Part shown: piece after piece, positions 16,134 to 23,249 of the stretch
Numbering within the stretch: position 1 is the stretch's first letter
Layout of the letters: each line of letters starts with the position of its first letter
Source of the DNA: Gemmatimonadaceae bacterium
GTDB taxonomy: Bacteria > Gemmatimonadota > Gemmatimonadetes > Gemmatimonadales > Gemmatimonadaceae
DNA: 34,640 bases
Direction of reading: 5' to 3'
Assembly: GCA_025362035.1 (NCBI GenBank)
Contig: JANYIN010000023.1
Location: forward strand, 1-34,640
The notes under the pieces: model-generated
Databases searched by the model: none
What the model was told of the DNA's origin: nothing
What the model saw: the letters and a program-made list of their open reading frames with translations, nothing else
Translations under genes and position numbers: made by a program

Positions 16134-17573
16134 ATGGCTGATTTGACGTCGTCAGGCATCACACAGATGCCTTGGGCGGGATACAGCGCATTGTACTACG
16201 AGTCGCCGGCGGCTGCGCGGGACGGGTCGCCGCGACTCATGCTCATCACCTACAACTTTCCACCCGATCCATCCGTCGGCGGCCTACGCTGGCAGGAAAT
16301 GGCGAGGCATCTCGCCGCGCTAGGTTGGGCGGTAGACGTCATCACGCGTGACTTTCGCGGAGTGCACGGGCTGGATGGTGAACGCCTCCAGCGGCTTCCT
16401 CGCGGCGTCCGCATCTTCTCCGTGCCAAGCAGCGAGCCGCTCGCCAGTCGCGCCCACAAATTCGCGTGGCCGTTCCTGCGCAAATGGATACCCGAGCGCA
16501 CCACCAGCGGCGTCGATGCGCTGACGCGAGAACAGATGGCGGCGCAACGCGGAGGGCGAACGGTGTTGCGCGCCTATCTGGCCTGGATCGAGTTTTCGCG
16601 CGACTTGAAGTGGGCGCGGGCTGCCGCCCGGCTTGCCACCATCATGATGTTGACGGAAAAATATGTGACCGTCGTCAGTTCCGGCCCACCCCACATGGCG
16701 CACGAGGCAGGGCGTCTCGCCGCTCGCCGGACGGGAACGCCGCACGTTGTGGACATGCGTGACCCGTGGAGCCAGAACCAGTTCATCAAGGAAGCGGTCG
16801 CGAGTCCTGTCTGGCTTCGCCTGGCGCGAAAGTACGAGAGCCGAGCAGTGGCGAATGCAGCGCTGCTGACCATGAACACGGAGTCGGCGTGCGATGCGCT
16901 GCGTGACGCGTATCCGGACCACGCCGCAAAGATTCACGTCGTGCGAAATGGCAGCGATGACGAACCGCTTCCGCCTCCGCGCCGCGACGGATGCTTTCGG
17001 GTCAGATTTGCCGGATCGATCTACATGGATCGCGATCCGCGCATGCTGTTTCGTGCGGCGCGCCGCGTCATTACGGAGCTCGGACTGACTCCAGCACAAT
17101 TCCTGATCGAGTTTACGGGACAGGCCAATCAGTACCAGGGGCGACCCACAATTCAGCTCGCCGCGGAAGAGGAAATCGCGGACTTTGTTCGGATCAGAGG
17201 ACAGGTACCGAGAAAACGCGTGTTGGAGTTCCTGGCTGGGGCGACTGTACTGCTCAGCCTCCCGCAAGGAACTGAATTTGCCATCCCCGCGAAGATCTAC
17301 GAGTACGTCCGATTGCCCGCGTGGCTACTGACCACGGCGTCACCGAACAGCGCCACCGCACACCTGCTTCACGGGACCGAGGCCGATGTGGTCGAGCCGT
17401 CCGACCTGGATGGAATGACTCGCGTGCTTCGCCATCGCTACGAACAGTTCACGAATGGGGTGCAGCCGCTGCCCGTCGGTCGAGATGGTCGATTTGACCG
17501 TTCGGTCCAGGTGCAGGCGTTCCTGGGCCTCATCGAGCAATACTGTGCGGCTCCGTCGCGATCTGAACGGTAG
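16134..17573 (+). CDS. GT4-like glycosyltransferase
   Basis: GT-B fold glycosyltransferase of 479 aa. The N-terminal domain has LMLITYNFPPDPSVGGLRWQ, the classic loop of the WcaI/WbuB-like group, then VDVITRDF. The linker region has VVDMRDPWSQ. The C-terminal domain has VVRNGSDDEP, FAGSIYMDRDPRMLF, and FAIPAKIYEYVRLPAWLL, where the Glu before Tyr-Val is the expected donor-binding residue. The ATG at 16134 was taken because the frame is open from it; internal ATGs (for example before LITYN) remain possible, since the first 30 residues are not family-like. It ends 2 bases before the convergent epsI-like gene. It likely adds one sugar of the EPS repeat. Confidence 0.87.
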   Translation: MADLTSSGITQMPWAGYSALYYESPAAARDGSPRLMLITYNFPPDPSVGGLRWQEMARHLAALGWAVDVITRDFRGVHGLDGERLQRLPRGVRIFSVPSSEPLASRAHKFAWPFLRKWIPERTTSGVDALTREQMAAQRGGRTVLRAYLAWIEFSRDLKWARAAARLATIMMLTEKYVTVVSSGPPHMAHEAGRLAARRTGTPHVVDMRDPWSQNQFIKEAVASPVWLRLARKYESRAVANAALLTMNTESACDALRDAYPDHAAKIHVVRNGSDDEPLPPPRRDGCFRVRFAGSIYMDRDPRMLFRAARRVITELGLTPAQFLIEFTGQANQYQGRPTIQLAAEEEIADFVRIRGQVPRKRVLEFLAGATVLLSLPQGTEFAIPAKIYEYVRLPAWLLTTASPNSATAHLLHGTEADVVEPSDLDGMTRVLRHRYEQFTNGVQPLPVGRDGRFDRSVQVQAFLGLIEQYCAAPSRSER

Positions 17574-17575
17574 AA

Positions 17576-18325
17576 TCAGCGCGACGCCGCCCGGATCGTG
17601 TCAGGTTCGGCGAGCACCGTTTTCATCGGCAACTCGTCCACGGACTTGGGGAGGACGCGGGCAACGTCCGTAAGGAGTGGCCCGCCCACGGATTCGCCAA
17701 GTCGTGCCGCATCGGCGTAGGCGCGAGCGAGTGAGCCAGCGTCCAGCTGATTTGCGTTGGGCACGAAGACCACGATTCGAACGAGCGCCTCCTCGGTGTG
17801 TCCTTCCAACGCCGCGTCGCGTAGCAGATTCCACTTGACCGCGTATTCGCTGGCAACGATCCGCCCGCGCCCCTGATACCAGTAGAGCACCAGCGCCTGT
17901 GTCACGCCATTCTTGAGCAGGTATTTGTTCACGACATGAGACCGGCCCGCAACCGAGATGCTCCCAGTGTCCGCGCTCAGGATCTCCCACCCCGCGCCCG
18001 GCAGACAGTTTTTCGGTGAGTGCATCGTGTGGCCCTGGGCCTGACGGTCGTAGTATCCGACGTAGGTCGAAAATGCCGGCGTCGAATCCGTTGGCCCTCG
18101 GAATTGCCAGAACACACGCGCGACGTAATCGGTCATCCCGGCGATCCTTCGTTCCTCATCCCCAATGACCTGGGTGTTCGCTTTGTACCCGGAGACCTCG
18201 GGGAGTACGCTGGACAGCGGACCCGCGAGCGGCACTTCTCGCTGCGATCGCGTGGACCACACGAGCAGAAAGCCCCCCAGCAACACCGCGCCGGGCAGAT
18301 AGCGGCGAAGCACGCCCTTATCCAT
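17576..18325 (-). CDS. epsI: EpsI-type exosortase-associated protein
   Basis: Protein of 249 aa with one N-terminal membrane helix (about residues 10-24) and an extracytoplasmic domain. The HSPKNCLPGAGWE segment is the hallmark of the EpsI / exosortase C-terminal-associated family, and the YWYQGRGR stretch further down fits. The ATG at 18325 overlaps the exosortase stop by 8 bases, which fixes the start; the longer frame to 18502 only shadows the exosortase. EpsI partners exosortases either fused at their C-terminus or as a separate gene, as here. Its exact biochemical role is not established; the conserved His-Ser-Pro and Cys suggest a functional site. Confidence 0.88.
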   Translation of the reverse strand: MDKGVLRRYLPGAVLLGGFLLVWSTRSQREVPLAGPLSSVLPEVSGYKANTQVIGDEERRIAGMTDYVARVFWQFRGPTDSTPAFSTYVGYYDRQAQGHTMHSPKNCLPGAGWEILSADTGSISVAGRSHVVNKYLLKNGVTQALVLYWYQGRGRIVASEYAVKWNLLRDAALEGHTEEALVRIVVFVPNANQLDAGSLARAYADAARLGESVGGPLLTDVARVLPKSVDELPMKTVLAEPDTIRAASR

Positions 18326-19376
18326 TGAGGGCGACCGGCCGTGCGAAGAACTTCTCGATCGTCGCACCGAGCCAGGCGACTGCACCCATGCATGATAGCG
18401 AGACGAGGAATAGCAACCACCCTTCCGTGACATGCATGAATCCCTTGCCAAGCGCGGGATCGACGAAGTACACCAGGAAGCCGGTGAGGAACACCCGGAC
18501 ACCGTTGATCACGACGGCAATGGGAACCGCCAATGCGACAAGCAACGCACGAGTGGCGGGCTTCTGCAGGAACAATCCGCCAAGCAGTACGGACAGACTC
18601 AACAGCGCCGTGAGCGAACGAAGGCCGCTGCAGGCTTCGGTGACGAACAACTCGTTGCCCGGAATGCGAATGACGTTTCCGGTGAGGAGCACCGGGACCT
18701 GCCGCATCTTCAGCAACGCTGCTCCCATCTGCGACGCCTTGAACTGCAGCGGCAGTGCCAAGGCTTGCGTGACGAGCTCTGGCAGGGGGATGGAGAGGGA
18801 ACCGAGTACGAATGGCAGCCACCAGTGCAGCAGCTGCCGAAAGCCATAGTGGTACACGGTGAGCGCGGCGAGTGCGAGCACCATGGAAGCCCGCATCGTG
18901 AAGATCTCGGCGGCCAGGCCGGACATGTATCGCAGCAAGACGGCGATCGCGAGCATTACCAGTCCCAGCGACTCGTTCGGAGTGGCGTCTTTGCGGATGC
19001 CGCTCTTGTACGCGAGCCAGATCGCAACCGGCGCGAGGAGAAGGCCGTGTCCGGCTTCCGGCAACACCCACCAATCGCGCACGAGCAGCGTGAGCGGCTG
19101 CAGGAAGAGAGCAGCGAACGCGACGACCGTGACCACCGAGGGGAGCACCAGACGCGCGCTGGCACGAGGATCGACGAGCAAAGCGCCAACGCCTCTCCGC
19201 GCTGACTCGAGGTGCGCTGAGTACCAGTCTCCCGTCGTTGGGCGCGCGTGGGTCACGTAGGTCCTGCCATGGAGGAGGATATCAATATGAAACGCATGCC
19301 GCTGAGCCGAAAGCAAGGCGGACCAGCGTTGGACCACGCCATCAGGACCACACGTCCCACCGACCCCGGACGCCAT
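18318..19376 (-). CDS. Exosortase (membrane transpeptidase)
   Basis: Polytopic membrane cysteine protease/transpeptidase of about 352 aa, predicted to cleave PEP-CTERM-like sorting signals and anchor the proteins. The catalytic set is present: Cys 249 in VTEACSGLRSL, Arg 294 in INGVRVFLTG and His 315 in GFMHVTEGW. About eight hydrophobic helices start near residue 76. The start is uncertain. The frame is open to a TTG at 19388; the ATG at 19376 overlaps the upstream GT2 by 35 bases, and a GTG at 19337 would begin just after the GT2 stop. The exosortase is coupled to epsI by an 8-base overlap (ATGGATAA). No PEP-CTERM protein is visible in the window, so its substrates are elsewhere. Confidence 0.9.
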   Translation of the reverse strand: MASGVGGTCGPDGVVQRWSALLSAQRHAFHIDILLHGRTYVTHARPTTGDWYSAHLESARRGVGALLVDPRASARLVLPSVVTVVAFAALFLQPLTLLVRDWWVLPEAGHGLLLAPVAIWLAYKSGIRKDATPNESLGLVMLAIAVLLRYMSGLAAEIFTMRASMVLALAALTVYHYGFRQLLHWWLPFVLGSLSIPLPELVTQALALPLQFKASQMGAALLKMRQVPVLLTGNVIRIPGNELFVTEACSGLRSLTALLSLSVLLGGLFLQKPATRALLVALAVPIAVVINGVRVFLTGFLVYFVDPALGKGFMHVTEGWLLFLVSLSCMGAVAWLGATIEKFFARPVALNG

Positions 19377-20457
19377 TGACGGTAGCAACGACGATAGAAC
19401 TCTGCATCGCCACTCCCCACGCGATCTGAGCGCGCAGCACTCGGCGCACGTGGGGAACCAGACAAACCACCAACACCGCTAGACCGATGCCGGTCAGCAG
19501 CGGCACGCGGAGGGGACTCGCGAGAACACGCGCCGCGACTGTCCAAGCGACACTCAACGCCAGAATCGTGGCAAAGTAAGGGGTCAGCAGGCGCAGTAGC
19601 TTATGAAAGACGAACTGAAGCCAAATGGGATTCCGAAATGGATTCAAGATCCCCGGGAGCCAGGCGCAGACTTGTATGACACCAGTGAGCGTTCGCACTT
19701 TGCGACGGTATTCCTGTCCGGCAGCGAAGCGACGGACGTCGTACGCCCGCGCGCGATCAGTAAACCCCACACGCCACCCGTCGAGTACCAAGCGCATGGG
19801 CAGGAACAGGTCGTCCAGGATGAGCCCGGCGGGAAGGGGCCGCCAGAGCGCCCGCCGCATGGCGTAAATAGCGCCGGTGACGCCGACGCTTGAATGTAAG
19901 CGCGACTCCCACAGTCGGAGCCACCGTTCATACCGCCAGTACCGCTCAGCGAGGTTCAACGAGCCCTCCGCGCCGGGCAGATCGAGCATTCCGGACACCG
20001 CGCCCATCCGGTCGTCGCCGAGCTGTTCCACCAATTCCGGAATGGCGTCCGGATCGAACCGTTGGGCGGTGTCGGTAAAGACCAGAATCTCATTCCGAGC
20101 CGCTCGGATTGCCGCGTTCAACGTTGCGGCCTTCCCACCGGGCGCGTCGCCGAGAAGTACAGTCACGCGGGGGTCGATGCCCTGCAGTTGATCCATGGTG
20201 GCCTTGGCCCGAGCCGAGTCGAGCGCGACAATCACTTCGAGCCGTCCCGCGGGGTATGCCGTGCGGAACACGTCCGCAAGGCGAGCGCGGATAGCGGACG
20301 CATCATCGCTGCTGGCGATGGCGACTGACACGGTGGGCGCCGCGCCAGACCTCCCTGTGCTCCGCCTGCGTCGCAGTCCGCCAAGCGCGCGAACCGCAAG
20401 CGGGTAGCCGCCCCAAATGGCGGCCAGGACAAGCGTGGAAAAGACGCCAAACTGCAT
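19342..20457 (-). CDS. Membrane GT2 family glycosyltransferase
   Basis: Inverting GT-A enzyme of about 371 aa. A hydrophobic N-terminal segment (about residues 5-24) is followed by the GT2 catalytic domain: VIVALDSARAK, then GGKAATLNAAI with EILVFTDTAQRFDP (the D-x-D region), VSGMLDLPG, GAIYAMRR, LDDLFLPMRLVLDGW and QEYRRKVR, a variant of the QxxRW site. The C-terminal 110 residues are two to three membrane helices. The order resembles processive or initiating membrane GT2 enzymes of EPS loci. GTG (20460) and ATG (20457) are adjacent. The ATG forms a TGATG overlap with a nine-codon mini-ORF, so I use it. It is first of the run GT2-exosortase-epsI. Confidence 0.88.
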   Translation of the reverse strand: MQFGVFSTLVLAAIWGGYPLAVRALGGLRRRRSTGRSGAAPTVSVAIASSDDASAIRARLADVFRTAYPAGRLEVIVALDSARAKATMDQLQGIDPRVTVLLGDAPGGKAATLNAAIRAARNEILVFTDTAQRFDPDAIPELVEQLGDDRMGAVSGMLDLPGAEGSLNLAERYWRYERWLRLWESRLHSSVGVTGAIYAMRRALWRPLPAGLILDDLFLPMRLVLDGWRVGFTDRARAYDVRRFAAGQEYRRKVRTLTGVIQVCAWLPGILNPFRNPIWLQFVFHKLLRLLTPYFATILALSVAWTVAARVLASPLRVPLLTGIGLAVLVVCLVPHVRRVLRAQIAWGVAMQSSIVVATVNGVRGRWDVWS

Positions 20458-20483
20458 CACCGGCTCTTCCCCTCCGCAGCCAT
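20457..20483 (-). CDS. Possible 8-codon leader mini-ORF coupled to the GT2 start
   Basis: ATG at 20483, with GGGAG (20489-20493) five bases upstream, reads eight codons (MAAEGKSR) to a TGA that overlaps the GT2 ATG. Its GAGGGGAAGAG codons also form the purine-rich stretch ahead of the GT2. It could be a coupling leader or chance, and no protein-level evidence is possible at this length. Confidence 0.2.
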   Translation of the reverse strand: MAAEGKSR

Positions 20484-20807
20484 GGATACTCCCGCCCGCC
20501 GAATGTGCCCTCGCCTCACAAACTCTCGTTCGGCTTGCGGATCAAGCACAGGAGTGAAAGGCGACATGAGTCTCCAATAGCGGTAGCTGGAGAGACGCGA
20601 TGCCCACCGAATCAGTCACTGACTCTGGTAGCAAGCAAAAGGCCGCGGCGCTCTCTTTATAACCTGTTGTAGCGCAAAGATTTATGCGACGAATCCACCG
20701 AAGTGACCAACGAGTGTTGCATCCAAACCACAGCACTCGCGGTCCCGGTGCGTCAGTACTGCGATCACCCGTGCGGTGTTCCAGGACAGTCGGCAACCCC
20801 GAGGTAA
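20484..20807. other. Intergenic region before the GT2-exosortase-epsI run
   Basis: About 325 bases between the UDP-sugar dehydrogenase stop and the exosortase operon, both read leftward. It is somewhat richer in AT than its surroundings around 20640-20690, where a minus-strand TTGGTC-N18-CATAAA could serve as a weak promoter. That pairing is speculative. A 3' hairpin for the dehydrogenase is not obvious. The open frame 20542-20796 looks non-coding. Confidence 0.35.
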
Positions 20808-22175
20808 CTACACCGCAAATGAACCCGTGCCGGACAGAGAAATGACAGTGGCGCGGCCTTGGTTGGTCTTTGAGGTCGCATTCCGAGTATCGACCACCAA
20901 GGCCGCATTATCCACGACGAACTGATAGTCCACTGTGCGGTGGTCGGTCACGATGACCACGACATCTGCCGCCGCCAGGGTTGTCGCGCTGAGTTCCACA
21001 CCGAATCGAAGACTCGGCTTGACGCCTGGAGCCGGCGTGTCGTGACCGTCGTCGTCGCGAATGGACGCGACATACGGATCATGGAAGGAGACAGTGGCGC
21101 CATGCGCCTCCAGCAAACGGATGACGTCGAGAGCCGGGCTCTCGCGCACGTCATCGATATCCCGCTTGTACGCCACGCCGAGGATGAGCACACCGCTGCC
21201 GTTCATCGGCTTCTTCACGGCGTTCAGTGCGTGCGCGATCTTTTCGACCACGAAGTTCGGCATGGCGGTGTTGATTTCGCCGGCGAGGTCGATGAAGCGC
21301 GTCTTGTAGTTCAACGATCGCATCTTCCAGGCGAGGTAGTGCGGATCGAGTGGAATGCAGTGTCCGCCAATGCCGGGCCCCGGCGTGAACTTCATGAACC
21401 CAAAGGGCTTGGTGGCGGCGGCGTCGATGACTTCCCATACGTTCACGCCCAGCTTGTCGCAAACGATGGCCATCTCGTTCGCCATGGCGATATTCACCGA
21501 CCGAAACGTGTTCTCGAGCAACTTCACCAACTCAGCCGTTTCGGTGGAGGTGACCGGGACGATCGTGTCAATGCATGACGCATAGAGCGCCGTGGCGACT
21601 TCGGTGCACGCCTTCGTGATGCCACCGACCACCTTGGGCGTGTTCTTGGTATGGTAGACTGGGTTACCCGGGTCGACGCGCTCCGGGCTGAACGCGATGA
21701 AGATGTCCTGCCCGACGGTGTAGCCGGCAGCAGTCAGCAGGGGAAGCACGACTTCGCGGGTGGTGCCCGGGTACGTGGTGCTCTCGAGCACCACGAGTAG
21801 ACCTGGGTGTGCCACTTGCGCGACGGTCTCGGCGGCGGCCTGCACGTAACTCATGTCCGGATCGCGCGTCTTGCCCAACGGCGTGGGGACGGCAATGGAC
21901 AGTGCATCGGCCGTTTTGAGCTCCGCGGCGTGTGTCGTCGCGCGGAATTTCCCGCTCTTCACGAGCGCTGCGACATCCGCAGCCGGAACGTCCTGAATGT
22001 GCGAGTCGCCGGCATTGAGAAGACTGCACACTCGTTCGCTGACGTCGAATCCGACGACCGTGAATCCCTCCTTCGCGAACTCGACCGCCAGAGGCAGCCC
22101 GACGTAACCCAATCCGATGACACCAACGATGGCCGAGCGGTTTTCGATGCGGTTGAGAAGCTGGTCTTTCATCAT
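20808..22175 (-). CDS. UDP-N-acetylhexosamine / UDP-glucose 6-dehydrogenase family (WecC/WbpA-like)
   Basis: Nucleotide-sugar dehydrogenase of 455 aa, oxidising a UDP-hexose or UDP-HexNAc C6 to the uronic acid with two NAD+. The Rossmann motif is VGVIGLGYVGLPLA. It continues with VPTPLGKTRDPDMSY, which is more like the WecC/WbpA group than UDP-glucose dehydrogenase, then ESTTYPGTT and SPERVDPGN. Catalytic Cys 273 sits in GPGIGGHCIPLDPHY, and the C-terminal domain has GVAYKRDIDDVRESP. ATGs at 22175 and 22172 are adjacent. The C-rich CTCACCCCCC immediately before the start is not a ribosome site. It stands alone as a transcription unit upstream of the exosortase run and gives the locus a second uronate supply beside the GDP-mannose enzyme. 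Confidence 0.92.
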   Translation of the reverse strand: MMKDQLLNRIENRSAIVGVIGLGYVGLPLAVEFAKEGFTVVGFDVSERVCSLLNAGDSHIQDVPAADVAALVKSGKFRATTHAAELKTADALSIAVPTPLGKTRDPDMSYVQAAAETVAQVAHPGLLVVLESTTYPGTTREVVLPLLTAAGYTVGQDIFIAFSPERVDPGNPVYHTKNTPKVVGGITKACTEVATALYASCIDTIVPVTSTETAELVKLLENTFRSVNIAMANEMAIVCDKLGVNVWEVIDAAATKPFGFMKFTPGPGIGGHCIPLDPHYLAWKMRSLNYKTRFIDLAGEINTAMPNFVVEKIAHALNAVKKPMNGSGVLILGVAYKRDIDDVRESPALDVIRLLEAHGATVSFHDPYVASIRDDDGHDTPAPGVKPSLRFGVELSATTLAAADVVVIVTDHRTVDYQFVVDNAALVVDTRNATSKTNQGRATVISLSGTGSFAV

Positions 22176-22178
22176 GGG

Positions 22179-22203
22179 GGGTGAGTAGTCGAGTGCCTCA
22201 CCC
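22179..22203. promoter_or_regulatory. Inverted repeat in the leader of the UDP-sugar dehydrogenase
   Basis: GGGTGAG (22179-22185) and CTCACCC (22197-22203) form a perfect 7-bp inverted repeat with an 11-base loop, ending 4 bases before the start codon. It could be an operator, or an RNA hairpin that hides the start. An AT-rich spot (AGTAAATATAAG, 22251-22262) midway to the divergent GroES-like gene is the likely promoter area. Confidence 0.4.
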
Positions 22204-22339
22204 ATCCGGCTTGGAGGATGGTGATGCCGCCCGAGGACTGTGCTTGGCTGAGTAAATATAAGAGGGCCATGAAATGTAGCCCGGCGCCACCGCCTGACCC
22301 AACGACGCAGGCACCTTTCCGGCGTGCCGGGATATATTC

Positions 22340-22705
22340 ATGGGTATGATTCGTAACGACAAAGAGTTGATCGTGGTCGGAGACCGGGTGCTCGTCAAAG
22401 TCGAGGAAGGCGAAGAGCGTACCAGTGTCGGTCTTTACCTTCCGTCCACGGCGATCGACAACATGGCTGTCCAAGGCGGCACGATCATGGCTACCGGACC
22501 GGGGCAGCCAATGCCAAGCTTCGACTCGGCGGCGGGAGAGGAACCGTGGAAGGAACCGGCGCGCGAAACCCGCTTTGTCCCGATGCAGGCCCGATGCGGC
22601 GACTTCGCGCTATTCTTTCGCAAGGCGTCTGTCGAAATCACCTTCGAGGGCGAACGATTTCTCGTCGTACCCCAAGCGGCCATCCTGGCCCTCGTGCGCG
22701 AGTAG
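22340..22705 (+). CDS. GroES-like co-chaperonin domain protein (divergent)
   Basis: Protein of 121 aa with a Cpn10 pattern: VVGDRVLVKVEEGEERTSVGLYLPSTA aligns with the usual P-x-GDRVLV/I start and the mobile loop. This is followed by GGTIMATGPG, GDFALFFRKASVEITFEGERFLVV, and an AILALV end in place of the usual DILA. It is longer than a standard GroES (about 95-105 aa) because of an insert around PSFDSAAGEEPWKEPARET. No groEL is adjacent. It is probably an accessory paralogue rather than the main GroES. Starts at 22340 and 22346 are both ATG; the first was taken. It is followed by a bacilliredoxin after 43 bases on the same strand. Confidence 0.75.
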   Translation: MGMIRNDKELIVVGDRVLVKVEEGEERTSVGLYLPSTAIDNMAVQGGTIMATGPGQPMPSFDSAAGEEPWKEPARETRFVPMQARCGDFALFFRKASVEITFEGERFLVVPQAAILALVRE

Positions 22706-22748
22706 CCGAGCGACGGCTGCCCCCAAATTCTTCCCTGAGGCACGATAA

Positions 22749-23168
22749 ATGTACGATGAACGGTTCATTACTCCCATGCGGCAGGAACTCACGCGACTCG
22801 GCGTCGAGGAGCTTCGCACGGTTGTCGAAGTGGATTCACGGCTCAAGGACACAAAAGGAACCACGCTGGTCGTCGTGAACTCCGTCTGTGGATGCGCAGC
22901 CCGCAATGCGCGGCCGGCGGTGGCGTCCGCGTTGCAGCACGCCGTAAAGCCCGATCACCTGACCACGGTGTTCGCTGGTCAGGACGTAGAGGCCGCGGCT
23001 CGGGCACGGAGCTACTTTACCGGCTACGCTCCCAGCTCCCCGCAGATCGGCCTGCTGAAGGACGGCAAGCTCGTATTCATGCTCGAACGCTTTCAGATCG
23101 AAGGACGCAGCGCGGACGACATCGCAGAAGCCCTCGTGGGAGCGTTCGACCAGTTCTGCACCGCCTAG
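22749..23168 (+). CDS. Bacilliredoxin, BrxA/BrxB family (YphP/YqiW-like)
   Basis: Cytoplasmic thioredoxin-fold protein of 139 aa that in Firmicutes removes bacillithiol from S-bacillithiolated proteins. The family hallmark VVNSVCGCAARNARPA is present, with Cys 47 and Cys 49 in the CGC site. After it come TTVFAGQDVEAAARAR, APSSPQIGLLKDGKLVFMLER and a C-terminal helix ending FDQFC. The length matches the family (about 140 aa). ATG at 22749, with GAGG about ten bases upstream. Bacillithiol or a related low-molecular-weight thiol in this organism is implied, not shown. It is probably cotranscribed with the GroES-like gene, suggesting a stress-related pair. Confidence 0.9.
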   Translation: MYDERFITPMRQELTRLGVEELRTVVEVDSRLKDTKGTTLVVVNSVCGCAARNARPAVASALQHAVKPDHLTTVFAGQDVEAAARARSYFTGYAPSSPQIGLLKDGKLVFMLERFQIEGRSADDIAEALVGAFDQFCTA

Positions 23169-23249
23169 TAGGGATCCCATCTCGGTCGCGCGTGGAGCGT
23201 CGAGCGCCACGCACGACCGCCGCGGAATCCGCGACGTGATCGAATCGCG
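23169..23249. terminator. Convergent intergenic region with two GC hairpins
   Basis: Between the bacilliredoxin (+) and the ABC permease (-) there are 81 bases holding GCGTGG-N11-CCACGC (23190-23212) and CGCGG-AAT-CCGCG (23221-23233). Neither has a T-run, so intrinsic termination is doubtful. A bidirectional RNA 3'-end structure is the likely reading. Confidence 0.3.
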
